The position numbers and the translations under genes were made by a program. Positions 22,945 to 35,140 of a stretch of 64,000 nucleotides of DNA are shown piece by piece; positions within the stretch are counted from its first letter, which is position 1; each line of letters opens with the position of its first letter. The notes below the pieces were generated by a model. It saw only the letters and a program-made list of their open reading frames with translations, ran no database searches and was not told where the DNA came from. The stretch is from Mesorhabditis belari (lineage: Eukaryota > Nematoda > Chromadorea > Rhabditida > Rhabditidae): positions 62,001-126,000 of the forward strand of contig CAUEEP010000898.1 in the NCBI GenBank assembly GCA_958450365.1, written 5' to 3'.

Positions 22945-24206
22945 TTGCCTAGATCAAATGCTTGATCCTAACTTTTTCAAAATTAACCTTGCAGTTAAAT
23001 TTTCTCCTTTTTGAATTTAAACAAGCAATAATTTACAGTACCATCAAATTATACCTTTAATTAAATTGTCAACCAAATTTTGTCAACCAAACCAAACCAA
23101 AAAGTTCAAACTTTTGATCTTTAGTTGATTCTTTGCCTAGCAACTCTCCTCTTTTGCAACTCTTTTGCAAACTATGACTCATCGCTTTAGCTTTTAAATT
23201 TGCATTTGAAATGAATCATTTTGTGACTTAGAAGATAGAAAACTTGCATTCTTATCTTGATTTTGTTGAAAACGAATTATGAAATCTGATTGAGAGGTAT
23301 TAGGTTGATGCAAAAGTCTTTTTCATTTTTTTCGTACTTCCGTTAAAAAGTAACAAATGCACCAATTGAACAACGGTTTATTGCATTCGAAAGGCCAATT
23401 ATTTTTCTGCAAAATGACATTAAAACGAGTTTAAAATGTCTTATGTCTAGATTTTTTTGAGAGCCTGAAGTCGGGTAGTCAAAAAAGGCGACGGCTCGAT
23501 GATGCATTTTAGACGCTTTAGCTAAGGAAACCCAATCTTGATGTTAATAAATAAAAGATAGAGCACAAAAAGTTAGATATTTTTTCAGATTTTCAGAGAA
23601 ATTGATTCAGCCAATTTCTTTATAGAGGTTTTTATAGATTTTTATGAAAAACCCGTTTTCACTCTCGAATTTGCTTGAAAGTGAACCCAAATTGACTTAA
23701 AAAGATGGGAAATTGAACAACAAACACTTTTCATTTAGAGCAAACCATAGGTTAATTGATGACTTTGTTATTTTTCAAAAGAAGTACGAAAAAAATGAAA
23801 AAGACTTTTGCATCAACCTAATAGATTTTTTAGATCAATGACAAAGAAAAAAGCAGAAGAGATCAGAAAGAAGCTTAGAAAAAACTTTGATTGATAAGAT
23901 TGAACAGATAACTTTTCATGACTGAAAAAGTGATGTCATAGCCAGATTAAGCTGGCTAAATAGCTGAATTAGCTAAACTAAAGCTAAAACTTAAAATTTT
24001 TAAGTCAATAAATCAATTCAAATCTCGAGAGAGTGATTTGACGAACCGAAAATCGTATAGTTGCACCAAATTTTCCTTTGTTGTCCCAACAAGTCATAAG
24101 ATGCCGATATTTGTTATCTATAGCTGACATTTCAGATTCACAAAACGAAAGAGGAACAGAAAAGGGAGAAGAGAAGAAAAGCGGAGGAGGGACGAGGCGG
24201 CGAGTC
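22945..24206. other. Gene-poor stretch around a mariner MITE
   Basis: Apart from the MITE at 23310-23820 there is no convincing gene or RNA. At the right edge a purine-rich stretch (24140-24206) looks like a 5' UTR leading to a possible first exon at 24207-24234. Confidence 0.4.
23310..23820. mobile_element. Mariner-type MITE, family copy 1
   Basis: Terminal inverted repeats of about 40 bp begin TTAGGTTGATGCAAAAGTCT and end with the complement before AATAGA; TA flanks the ends. The interior (GTTTAAAATGTCTTATG, AAGTCGGGTAGTCAAAAA, GATAGAGCACAAAAAGTTAG) matches the element at 62471-62983. The ends resemble mariner termini. There is no open transposase. Confidence 0.85.
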
Positions 24207-24649
24207 ATGGGAAATGCCAACGGAACGTCAAGAAGTAAGTGAAAAGCTCACTCTTCTTATCAAAAATCATTGACTCATAAGAAAACCAAGTTTACAAAGT
24301 CATTTGTCATATTCTGCAAATTTTCTATTGATCTGAACGTTTTAAATGGTCCGAACCAGGAATTCTAGACGTGAGTTTAACAATCAAAAAAGCCAAGGGA
24401 TTTAGCAATCATAACAATCATAGAAGCTAAAACAACAACCAAATTGGTAGCTTTTGATCTCAAACTTCCAGAAACTATTAATATTTTTTATTAAACAAAA
24501 AAGAAAAACAGATTTTATTCCCGATTTGACAAACCAATCGTCTTTTGAGATTTGATTTAGTTTAAAATATCAAAGTTTTTCTCTAAACTTCCCTTATTTG
24601 CTTATTTGAAGCATTGATTCTAATCTTTGACATTCTTACAATGCTGAAA

Positions 24650-25296
24650 ATTGCACCACAGACAAAAAGCTTAAACTTCAGTTTCTAGTCGGTCCTCTTT
24701 GAGCTTTAATGATCGCTTTCATTCTATTTGAATCTTGCAACCAATTTCTCGAGGGTCTGTGGTGAAATCGACTTCCAAATCTCTTACGCCTGAGCCTAAG
24801 CCTTGAGCCTGAGCTTAAGCCTTTGAAGAAAACTGGTAGCCACGCAATTCTCGTTTTACATTTGCCCACAAATGTTCCACACAATCGGGAGAGTAAAGCA
24901 ATGTTTGTAAAAGAAAAACGTTGATTCGGAACCAGCCCGAAAGATGAACAAAACGACCATTTGAAATCTTAACTTTTCGACCCATTCGCTTGTATCTTTT
25001 GGATCGTTATCTTATTGAAATAATCAGGAAGACCCTATATTTGCATGAGCATCCTTCGGATCAAGTCTTTTAATATTTTACTAGATTTTTCCCCATCCAT
25101 GATTTCATCGATTCTAACGAGAAGACCAATTGAATGAAGCCTTTCCAGCACATTACACCACCACAATTAAAGTTGACTGTTGGTCTGGTGTATTTGAGTC
25201 TCCAATCGAGCTCCAATCGGTCGTTTGATCACATAATATCGACATTTGGCTAAAAGGGGGTTTTTTTTTCGACGGTGCAATTGTTTTTCCACAACT
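24650..25296 (-). pseudogene. Tc1-like transposon remnant
   Basis: The minus strand gives scattered Tc1 blocks in several frames: KYTRPTVNFNCGGVMCW, a DPK-like stretch, EHLWANVKRELRGYQF, and ISPQTLEKLV with a terminal KAQRGPTRN. The right end ACAGTTGTGGAAAAACAATT (complement at about 25277-25296, before TATATA) is a Tc1-type terminus; the left end near 24650 is only partly preserved. Many stops and frameshifts show old decay. Confidence 0.75.
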
Positions 25297-26167
25297 GTAT
25301 ATATTCTAATCTTATATAATATATCTTGCAAAACAATCTGGAGCCTTTTCTAAGCTTTCCAAGCTTTCCAAAAGCTCTTTGAACTCTTTAAACTTGTATT
25401 TAAGACAAATCCTTACAAAGTTCAACGAATTTCACAGATTCTTTCAACGAATTCTTTTCACAGCTTTTAAAAAATAACCTAACTTTAACCAGTTGAACTT
25501 TTCCCTTCCTCTTCTCCCTTTCCCCTTTGACCTTTCACTCCCCCGCCGTTCACTGATCTCCTCAATTTTTCGCAGTAATTTTTCTGATTTTCCCCCGAGT
25601 CTTTCCGGAAATGAATCTGGCCTCTTCGGTCAGAGAACCCCTTTCCTTCACTCCTTTTCTCTCAAATTTTACCTCTTTTCTGCAATTATTTTCCCTTGGA
25701 CCTCAGTCTAACTCTCCCACATTTCACAGCTGTTCACTAACTCCTTTTGCTTGGTCACGAAAACGTTTCAGCAAAAGGAAAAGTCGTCAATTTTTTCTTT
25801 TAGTTAGGCTCGTCTATCGTCAATTTGAGAGAAATCTCTTGGATTGACTCATTTGAACAAAAAAATGACAAAAAATGAGTTCGATTGCGAAAGTCGAAGC
25901 CTAAAGTGCCAGATCCACAAGGAAAAGGATGGAAACTTTAAAAGAGACCACGTCAAACGGCCAAACAAAAAGGTTCTGCAGTTTTCGTTCTTCGGCAATC
26001 TATAACTTTTTTTGATTACTTCTATCAAGTGGTATTGATCTATTTTATTTGATTCTGAACTCATAGCTCATAGAACTCATAGAAGCCTTGAGGTAGCACA
26101 AGTATATCCGCGAGGACCTAGACCTAAGTCTCCAGGTCAAGCCAAGCCAACCTCTTAACTTTGGCAT

Positions 26168-26350
26168 TGACTTGGCTCTGGCTTGGCTCTGGCTTGGCTC
26201 TGGCTTGGCTCTGGCTTGGCTCTGGCTTGGCTCTGGCTTGGCTCTGGCTTGGCTCTGGCTTGGCTCTGGCTTGGCTCTGGCTTGGCTCTGGCTTGGCTCT
26301 GGCTTGGCTCTGGCTTGGCTCTGGCTTGGCTCTGGCTTGGCTCTGGCTTA
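26168..26350. repeat. 11-bp minisatellite, about 16-17 copies
   Basis: The unit TTGGCTCTGGC repeats almost perfectly. Because 11 is not a multiple of three, all frames stay open and spell a false Leu/Ala/Trp/Gly-rich protein. Confidence 0.97.
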
Positions 26351-26904
26351 GCTAGCCTTGGCTTTGACTTCTATATCTAGCCTTCTCCGTGGGCATGGAT
26401 AAATTTTGTGGACTTACTTTATCATGACCAAGTTTTACTCCTATACTCTTCCTTTCCCTCAACACACGATTAATATTGCACCTCACTCTAGTCATGCGTA
26501 ATCTCTGTTTTTCCCCCCAATGAGTGTTCCACTGCCAAGGGCACGAGATCTCAACTCGTGTTCTACTTTTTCTTTTACTCAAGTCTTCTTGCCCTTCTTC
26601 GATCACCTGTTTAGCATCACTATATCCACAAAAAATCACCCCGAAAACAGATCAGCTGGTGACTGGTACTGGGGCCTTTATTTTCAACTCTCTTTTCTCA
26701 TTTCAACCCTTTCTCTTTCTCCTGATGAGACCCAGGCGTCAACAGTTGTTCATCTTTTTGAGAAAAGGGCACAGACAATTTTCTCTCCTCGAGATCTGGC
26801 CATTTTCACCGAGTCACGTTTTTCGAGGAGACTTCATAAGATTTGATTCTCAAGATTTTCTATCTAATTTCTATCTAAAAACACTTTCTATCTAATACTT
26901 TCTA

Positions 26905-27675
26905 ATGGGAGAATTTATTGCTACGAGACGTTCACTATTCGGATCACATCAAGATGATCCAGATTTCGATTCAAGTTCTTTTCCTGGAGTTGGACAAAGA
27001 CTCGGTGATGGACAGGAGAATCCTTGGTGGGGAAGACGAGTTGTTTTGAATACAGATGATGAGGATGAGCCGAGAAGAGTCGACAGTACATCGAGTAGTC
27101 AAGGGGCTTCAGCTTCGGCTCTTGACTCCAGTCCCACAACGGATCGAAGACATTTGGATGTACCTGTTGTCACTCATCGAAGACACACGAGAAGCAGTGG
27201 TGATCGAAGGAGAAGCTTTCATACAGCTGAAGAAATGGAGAAGAGGAGAAGCTATTATTTGGATGATCGATCTCCGCCATCTTATATGAGAAGATCCTCA
27301 TCCGATCGCAGATCTGATCTATCCGGTGATCAAGCGTCAAGCTCACAAGATGAAGAGCCAATGATCGCTTCAACTTCTAGACCCACCATCACAAGACGAA
27401 GATTCTATGTCTCTGAATCTGATTCAGATGTTCGATTGGATGAGCTATTGAGAGCTGCAAGAGATGTGAGAAATAGATCCCCACACGGATATCAAGATAG
27501 AACAAGATCGCTCACGAGAAGAGATTACCATAGGCCAGAGAGATCGAGAACGAATTCTGATTCAAATTCTGATGATGATTTGAGACCGGGTAGTGCTTAT
27601 AGCAGCTGTGGATCGGTAAACGAAATTGTTGATCGTTTCAAGGATTACAACAGGAGAGTGAGAAGTGGGTTTTGA
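26905..27675 (+). CDS. Ser/Arg/Asp-rich single-exon protein, 256 residues
   Basis: The frame starts MGEFIATRRSLFGSHQDDPD and runs without interruption to TGA. It is rich in Ser, Arg and Asp with many RRS, SDSD and RSRT patches, and has no hydrophobic segment, so it should be largely disordered and heavily phosphorylated. The C-terminal end (SVNEIVDRFKDYNRRV) could form a helix. No family recognised. Codon use is coding-like, unlike the low-complexity frames around it. A T-rich leader precedes the ATG. Confidence 0.6.
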   Translation: MGEFIATRRSLFGSHQDDPDFDSSSFPGVGQRLGDGQENPWWGRRVVLNTDDEDEPRRVDSTSSSQGASASALDSSPTTDRRHLDVPVVTHRRHTRSSGDRRRSFHTAEEMEKRRSYYLDDRSPPSYMRRSSSDRRSDLSGDQASSSQDEEPMIASTSRPTITRRRFYVSESDSDVRLDELLRAARDVRNRSPHGYQDRTRSLTRRDYHRPERSRTNSDSNSDDDLRPGSAYSSCGSVNEIVDRFKDYNRRVRSGF

Positions 27676-27925
27676 ATTTAAACTTGATCCAACTCAAATT
27701 TTTCAAATTCAAATCTATTTTATGTCTCAATTTGTTCGATTTCAATTCGATTTTTCAATTCAATTCAATTCGATTTCTTTTGCCAATGACCCCTCTAATG
27801 ATAAGAGCCGATTGGTTCGCTGTGTAAATAGAAAAGTGCCGAAACTGGCTCTGAATTGATTCCTTTTCGCCTTAAGTTTTCAAATTGCTCAATTTGTACC
27901 AGTTCTGCAATAAGCAAGATCTTAA

Positions 27926-28064
27926 AAAGATGAACGTAAAGCCTAACTTTTCCTGAACACTCCCAGGTGTTTCTCATCACCGGCCATCTTGTTTTTGTTT
28001 TCATCTTTCTATCCTTATCCTTTTCAACCAAGTGGTTGATTGTCCAAAGTCTAAGCCACCCCAG
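27926..28064 (+). repeat. Dispersed direct repeat, copy 2
   Basis: Matches 20323-20467 in the same orientation with a few substitutions and a short deletion (the CACTCCATCTGG part). It lies about 250 bp upstream of the Neuralized-like gene. Confidence 0.8.
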
Positions 28065-28319
28065 CGAACAAATAGATCTGATAAACAAGCCCCTCAAGCT
28101 CGAGTGGTGAACGCTCGCTAATTGTAAACAGGTCTACCTGTCCTCTGACCATCGATCACCTAAACAAATGCTTTTTCTGTACTTGATGATTAGTTGTCAT
28201 GCACTTCATCAATCATTAGCTAATCACAATTCAAAAATCAAAATGATGAAGAAATTTTAGAATTTAGATATTAGATATTAGAATTAGAAGAATTTAGAAT
28301 CAAACAATTCAATTTAGAT

Positions 28320-31300
28320 ATGGTAGTGAACTCGTTGGCCGATCTCGATGACAATACGTTGATCAACCAGGTAAGGCAGGGTCTCAAATTGAAAAGGCTA
28401 ACAATTTACTATATAAAAGAACAGTGTCTGTCTGTATGCCTGTCTGTACGGGCATTTTCTCGGCCGTGTTTTGCCTAATAAAGCTAGAACTTCTTTAGAA
28501 AACCTTAGAACATTTCGTAGTTGTGCCATTTAAAATTTAAAAATAAAAAGTCAAGATTGAGTGGCACTACGGGGAGTTGAACCCGGAGCATGCGGGCCGT
28601 AGACAAGCGCGCTCCCGACTCCGCTACGGCTTAGACATGGCTTAGCTGCCAAAGATTCAGCTAGAAAAACCCGCCATTACACTATTTTTCTGCTTTTTCT
28701 GAGTAAGCGAAAAACGGTGTCTGTCTTGGCTTGTAATCTTTGCACTAATTCCATAAATTATCCAATCCAGGGCACCTCCGAGTCCCGACAACCACAACTT
28801 GGCTTTCACACTGTTCACGGACAAAATGTCGGCTTGCAAAGCGGTGGACGAATCGCAAGAAGAAAGGAGAGCTTCTGCAAGGGACTTGCTTTTTCAAATC
28901 GGTAAGTACACGAAAAATAAAGACTAATAGACTAATAGAAATAGAGACTAAAGAAAATAAAGGTAGAAAAGTTTGTTTTGCATTTATCCCCAGTCTTGAA
29001 GACGACATCAGCAAAGCTTTAGGCTCACCATTAGCTCAACAAAATCACTATTTCAGTCCGATAACCGTTGACGAAAATGTGTGCATTCGATTGAACGAGG
29101 TGGCTTCAAATTGGTCAGGTGTCATGAGATTCGGAGTGACCAACGTTGATCCAGAAGTGTATCGTGGTGGAACGATTCCAAAGTGAGAAGCCATTCTTAA
29201 TAAAAAAGTCTTGGTTTTTTTCTAGATTTGCTTGCCCTGATCTCACGTGCAAGGACGGGTATTGGGCAAAAGCTTTGCCAGAAAGATACTCAATTGAGGG
29301 TCATATCATCAATTTCTATGTGACAGCTGATGGAGAGCTTTTCTATGGAATCAATGGAACACCAAAGGTAACAAAAGTTGGAAGATTATTCTAATAAATA
29401 TTTTAGGGTCTATTCTTGTCAGGAATCAATGTAAGACTTCCACTTTGGGTGATCGTTGATATTTACGGGAATTCAGTCTCCGTTGAATTCATTGGTGAGT
29501 ATAAAACTAGCGCAGTTTTCAACTTTTCAAGTTTTTAAAACAAATCAATGGGATTACAATCTATAATTTTGATTCAAACCCATCCAGTCTTCAACCAACA
29601 AAAGACTGGTCGATTCGTCATGGATAGTTTGGAAAGGCTTGCCTCTTTTGCCAGTTTTAAGTCTCAGGTGTTTGCTGTAACCCCTTCATGCACATCATGC
29701 AACAACACTCACCCATTTCCCTCTTCCTGTTTCTCTTTCTTTCCCCTTTCCTCTTTTGGAACTCAAGAGACAGTCATCGTTTGAAAAAAGACCGGAGGGC
29801 GGAAGGACTTTCCATTCTGTGTTTGCACTCTTTTCCCCATTTTCGATCGTCGCACTCTTTTTGGCTCGTTTTCCTGGACCATTTGGACCCAAATTGGTAT
29901 CGGAAGTGGGCATTTCTAACTTTATAGTCTCTAAAATCTTTCAAATCCCGTCAAAATTCTCTCCGTTCCGTTCCTGTTTCTGAATTGGAATTCTTTATAT
30001 TATTCAGCTAACAAGATGAAGACGAAAAGTTGCAGGAAAACAGGTAAAAAGAGGAAATGCTTGTTGATCTGATAGAGCTGTTTGTGGCTATTCTAGCCGG
30101 GCTCTAGAACTAGGATCATAGCAGGCCAGGCAGACCAGAGCTGAGTCAGGAGTTAGCTCCTGGTCTAGTCCTGGCCTTGCCTAGTCCGATAAAATAGTCT
30201 TTGGAATAAACTTGATCTGATAACTAAGCAATGGGTCTGAGCTTGCCTAGACTAAAAGATTGAAATGGTGGATTTAATGAGAAATCGATGTTTGGGCACA
30301 AATAAGCAAACGGAGCTTGTTTCCCAAACCGCATCCGCAGACAATTTTTGTCTAGACTTCATAAAACAAACCATTAACTCTATGTATTATGATAGTTTTA
30401 CTTTATCATTCTCCACAAAGCATAACCGCTAAAGAGTAGTTTGTGTGGATATTTTCAAAAGTTCCGTTTGCCTTTTCTTCGACCCATGGGGTTTTGTGTA
30501 CTCCACTTTGGGGAATCTGTTTACCCAGCCGCCATTGGGGTTTTTCTTGTCGGACACAAGGCTTTTTCAGCCTTCCAACTTGCCACTGTTTACCCTCTCT
30601 TTACTTTTCAATTATCCACGAGCTTTTTTTTCCGGCTCAAATCGAACTTCTGAAAGTCAAGCGCCATTTTGACCAGACAAAATCAAATTGATCGATTTGT
30701 TCTGAAAATTTATTACCTGTACTACCTGTACTATTCATCAAACTCTTTCTATTCCTTTAACACTTGAGATTGTTTTCATTGTTCACTGCTATCGATCACC
30801 GAAATCACCGAAATCCAATCTCTTTTGTGTTCAACTCGTCAACAACTCTCTCACTTTTTCTCAAAGTTGACTGTGTTTCAAAAGTGATCAAATGTCACGA
30901 CATTTCCGCGGCAATTGGCCATTGTTTCCAACTCTGACGAGTGATGAGGATTGTCATTCTTTAATCATTCAACAACAAAATGAGAATGATCCATTTGAGG
31001 AGGAATTCTGGAGAGTCAAGCAGAAATTGAAAGCTTTTGAAGAGGGTGAGCGGGGGAAGTTGTAGAGCTGTCCTAAATTTTCTAACAAATCGATTCAGAA
31101 CAAAACATTTAATACCATTTCTTTATCATAAATTTTAGATGCCAATGATGCAAAGCTAAGAGCTTCACGAGCAATCACCAGCTCCGCCAATCCGTCATCA
31201 TCTCAACCGACAAGAACCGCTCCACCAAGGCAACAACCTGCCCAATCTGCAGCCACTGTTTCTGATAATGCTTCAACGAGTGTACTAAGTGAGTTTTTAA

Positions 31301-34300
31301 AAAAATACATAAAATACATAAAAATTCACACGAATAATGTGGTACAAGCAATACACCAGCAGCCCTAACTGTAAAAAAGCCGATATGTATGGAAAAAAAC
31401 CAACAATCTAGCTGGCGGGATTGAACCCTTACAGAGCGAACCCTTACAGAGCGAACCCTTACAGAGTGAACCCTTACAGAGTGAACCCTTACAGAGCGAC
31501 CCTTAAGGCGAACCCTTACAGAGCGACCCTTACAGAGCGACCCTTACAGGTGAACCCTTACAGGCCTACAGGGACCCTTACAGAGTGAACCCTTACAGAG
31601 TGAACCCTTACAGAGTGAACCCTTACAGAGTGAACCCTTACAGAGTGAACCCTTACAGAGTGAACCCTTACAGAGTGAACCCTTACAGAGTGAACCCTTA
31701 CTGACTAAGATTCATGGCTCTCAACCAATCGGCCATAGCGAAATTGCTTAAGCATTTCTGTAATAGTAGTGAGCCGAGTTAATGACTATTTGACGGTTTC
31801 CAAGTTTTCGCAGAAGCTCAACACTCTAATCCCCCACAAGATCTCATCGTCAGCTACATTTTCCGACCACATATCGATACGTTCTGATAAAGGGTTTTCG
31901 AGATTTCCAAAAAATTTAGGCAAAGCTTAGCAAACTAGTATTAGGGAAATATGGTACTATGTCTTCAATATTGCAGATTTTTAAGCATCATTGTCTTTTC
32001 AGGTGGCGTCGATTTGGATCTCTTGCAATTCCACCGTGTCACTGGAAGACACGTTACATTGAATGGATTGAGAACGATGGCCACGAGAAGCGAACAAGAA
32101 TATACACAGGTGGGGAAACAATTGGAAACGTTTTTCACAAATATGACAAAGATATTGTATTATGGACGCTATTGTGAATGTTTTAATATTAAACAAAAGG
32201 TGTTCAGGGCTATGTCTTCACCGAAAGACCCATTCGATTCAACGAGAAAGTGATGATACAGGTAATGAAGGCTCAAAATGGAAAATCAAATTAAGTTTAC
32301 TGAGTAAATAAATCTAGAAAAAGGTGAATAAATGTAAATTTAAACGAATTGCAGGTTGTTGCCGTTCAAAATCTCTATTCTGGGAGCTTGGCTTTTGGTG
32401 TGACATGTTGTGATCCAAAAAATTTGGTTGGAAAAGAGTTGCCTGATGATTCTTCTGGTGAGTTCAAAGCTTGCGGGACGAATTTTCTCAGTGAATAATC
32501 GACTACACACTGTTAAACCATGTTAAAAGATTATTAAAAGAAAATTTTAGTTTCATAACATCAAAAGCATTTAGATTTAAATTTATCTACCTTTACTTTT
32601 ACTAAATAAACTTTAGACCTGATCGAAATGCCTGATTACTTTGTGGGAATCAAAGATGTGGCGTTGAATCCCGTTGCAAACACATTACTGCAATTTTGGA
32701 TAAATTCTAATGGTTGGTTTTTGATTAATTTCTTGATCTACTTAGTTTTTAGGTGAAGTGAAATTCCAAAAGGATCAGAAACAGCCACGAACAATCATGC
32801 ACGTTGATGCGACGCTTCAACTCTACATGTGGTTTGACGTTTATGGACAAACACAAGTGATCAAATTGCTTGGTGAGTTGAAGAAGTTGATTTTAAAATG
32901 GAAGAAAGTCTTTATCTAGATTCAATTCTAAATTTCAGGCTGTTATCCTGCAAGTCGACCTGCAAGACCAGCTCCTCCAGCTGTCGTTCCTCCATCACCG
33001 ACAACGACAGCAATGCCCACTCGAGTGGCCCTCCCGGTTTTACCCAACAGTACGTCAAGAACGAGAAGGGGTGAAGGTAAACATTACAGTTTAAACTTTA
33101 GAATTAGTTCTAGAGTTACGAAATAAATCAACAATGCGAAAATTTTAGCTGCAAGCCCACAAAGAGACAATCCTTCTCATTCCACCCCATCACCTATTCC
33201 ATTGAGAGTGGCAATGGAGAACATGAGACTTGGAGATGGTGAGTGCATCAGATTAGGTTATCGGACATTTGATACGCCGCCCCTTTTGCCATTGGCAAGC
33301 TAACTTTAATAATATCTTGGTGTTAGGCTGTTCAATTGAAATATTCTTGATATCATTGGATGCGCCAAGTCTTTCTCTGTCGATTAGTACAAAAATTATT
33401 ACTTTCTCTTATAAGTTTCTAATTGCCAAGATAATTTCTCATCAAGTATCTGCTATCTCGTTTGCTAAAGAATACTTTCGGGTGTACAAAAGAAAACGAA
33501 AAGACTTTCTGGACAGCCTAATCAAAGCACTTTCTAAAAACAAATTCTAGGCTCAGCTCCAAGTTCACAAAGAAGCACTCCAGCAATTCCGCCTCGTCGT
33601 GCTTCGTCGGCTGTCGATGATCTATTGTCATCGGATATTGGATCCAGTGGAGGACCACCAGCATTGTCTCCAGCAAATGCTTTCACACTTAAGTGAGTTC
33701 TCAAATACAAACTCTATGCAAATTGCTCATCATCACTTTTAGCACACCGCAATATCTCCCAATCATCACCCCTCCGACCACATCAACCACGAATCCATTT
33801 ACAGCTCATTTACTAGACTCCGTCAGTTTTGGTTATCGTTAAATTATAAAGCAAATGTCAATTTGTTTGTATTATCAAGATCAATATGAAATTTTGAATT
33901 TATCCTTGATTGATTGATATTTCTAGGTGACTTCTCCAACTGCTCGAGCTCCACCCCCATTAGCCCCTCGACCTCCAACAATGGGCCAAAATCGATCGGC
34001 TCCCACACTTCCCCCAAATCGACCACCATTGCCCCCACCAATCAGGTAATAAAAGGATAAAAATTTATTACAAAAGTTTAACGGATTTTCAATTTAAACG
34101 AAACTTTCAGCACTCTTCCCTCCATTCCTCAAGTCACCTCTCCGCCCTCAACCACACCATCAAAAGAATTTCCTGATGGTAAGTGAACATCTAAAATCAA
34201 AATTTACTAAAGAATGAAATCTAGATATCAAATCTATTCTTGTTTCAGATTTGGAGGAAAGCGAGGAGTGCACAATTTGTATGAATGCAAAGATCAACTG

Positions 34301-34600
34301 TGTCATTTATAAGGTGAGTTTACAGTTGGTTGGTTACAACTTACAGTTGGTTACATTTACAAGACTTACAAAAGTTCAAGAATTAGTTTAAAATAAATTT
34401 TAAGAAGAATCCACTAACTTAAACAGTTACTATGCAACTGTTACTGTTTTGAACAGTTATTTATCATTTAATGTCGTCATTTTCAGTGTGGTCACATGTG
34501 TATGTGCTACGATTGTGCGGTGACACTAAAAGATCAAAAAGGGGAATGCCCAATGTGCCGAAAACCGATGGACGATGTCATCAAGTGCTTCAAATCGTAA
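28320..34600 (+). CDS. Neuralized-type E3 ubiquitin ligase
   Basis: Main-form exons: 28320-28370, 28771-28901, 29057-29182, 29226-29367, 29407-29494, 31139-31288, 32003-32109, 32208-32261, 32355-32457, 32617-32712, 32753-32872, 32939-33076, 33149-33238, 33551-33692, 33743-33821, 33927-34045, 34111-34178, 34249-34313, 34487-34600. Exons 2-5 encode a first Neuralized homology repeat (FHTVHGQNVGL, RKESFCKGLAFSNRP, WSGVMRFGVTNVDP). Exons 7-13 encode a second (FHRVTGRHVTLNG, YVFTERPIRFNEKV, FGVTCCDP). A Pro/Ser-rich linker follows, then a C3HC4 RING: ECTICMNAK, KCGHMCMCYDC, CPMCRKPMDD. Such proteins ubiquitinate membrane ligands in Notch-type signalling and other targets. A separate first exon at 30892-31045 can replace exons 1-5. 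AATAAA is at 34865-34870. The kinase gene starts about 540 bp downstream on the same strand. Confidence 0.9.
28562..28632 (-). other. tRNA-like relic in intron 1 of the Neuralized-like gene
   Basis: The minus strand carries an A-box-like TAGCGGAGTCGG and a B-box GGTTCAACTCC at normal distance, but 5' and 3' ends do not form an acceptor stem. It is probably a tRNA-derived SINE or pseudo-tRNA. Confidence 0.5.
30892..31045 (+). CDS. Alternative first exon of the Neuralized-like gene
   Basis: This exon starts MSRHFRGNWPLFPTLTSDED and ends at GTGAGC in phase 1, the same phase as exon 5 (29494), so both can join exon 31139-31288. No acceptor upstream gives an open frame in phase, so it is best read as a start exon from an internal promoter. 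The product would lack the first NHR domain but keep the second NHR and the RING. Confidence 0.6.
31424..31699. repeat. 15-bp minisatellite in an intron
   Basis: The unit GAACCCTTACAGAGT is repeated about 18 times, irregular in the middle and perfect at the right end (31575-31699). It begins right after GGCGGGATTGAACCC, which looks like the end of a tRNA-derived sequence, so the repeat may have grown from a SINE. It lies in the 714-bp intron 31289-32002. Confidence 0.9.
33263..33550. mobile_element. Mixed MITE fragments in intron 14 of the Neuralized-like gene
   Basis: The left part (CGGACATTTGATACGCCGCC to GGATGCGCCAAGTCTTTCTC) matches the MITE in the kinase intron at 37012-37333. The right part ends AAAAGACTTTCTGGACAGCC, the terminus of the mariner-type family at 62471. 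A chance open frame crosses it. Confidence 0.65.
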
Positions 34601-35140
34601 AGTGATCAAATTTTTAAAACATTTTCCATTCGCTTACTTCTCTTGGTGCTACTCCTGTACAGCCTTCATCCAAAAATTCGCTGAAATTCGTTTACTTAAC
34701 CTTTTTTTCTTTTATGGGTGCTTTGGAAACGCATAATTCTTGCCTGGACATTATTTTTTGAAATTTTTTGCTCATTTTTTTATTTACACAACTTAGGATA
34801 AGTCAATTCGCGATTGTTCTTGATTCGTTGATTTATTATTTCATTTTTTCGGGTTGTTTGAGAAAATAAATGTAGTAAGCTATGAAAAAATAACATTGGA
34901 TTGATTGGACTAGTTTTAAAAAACATGGAACTGAAAATTAACATATAAACAATTCCAAAATATCCAGATTTTTTGATTTAGAGTAAAATTTTGAACGCTC
35001 AGTGCCTTGTATTCATAAACAAGTCTTTACGAGTCTATTTTTCTTGCCGAAAACTTCCTTCAAAGGCGCGATAAGCGTCAAAAGCCCTTTACTTTCATTT
35101 ATTTCAGAAAATAATATCATTTTTGATTTAGAACGAAGTC

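Noticed and set aside
25493..25847. Two overlapping frames rich in Phe, Pro and Ser
   Set aside because: C/T-rich DNA with no codon bias, domain or splice context; could be promoter or leader.
26161..26380. Leu/Ala/Trp/Gly-rich repeat protein in two frames
   Set aside because: It is the translation of an 11-bp minisatellite, which keeps all frames open by chance.
29548..30672. Overlapping plus frames rich in Phe, Ser and Leu
   Set aside because: They fall in a large intron of the Neuralized-like gene, lack domains and start in different frames of the same pyrimidine-rich DNA.
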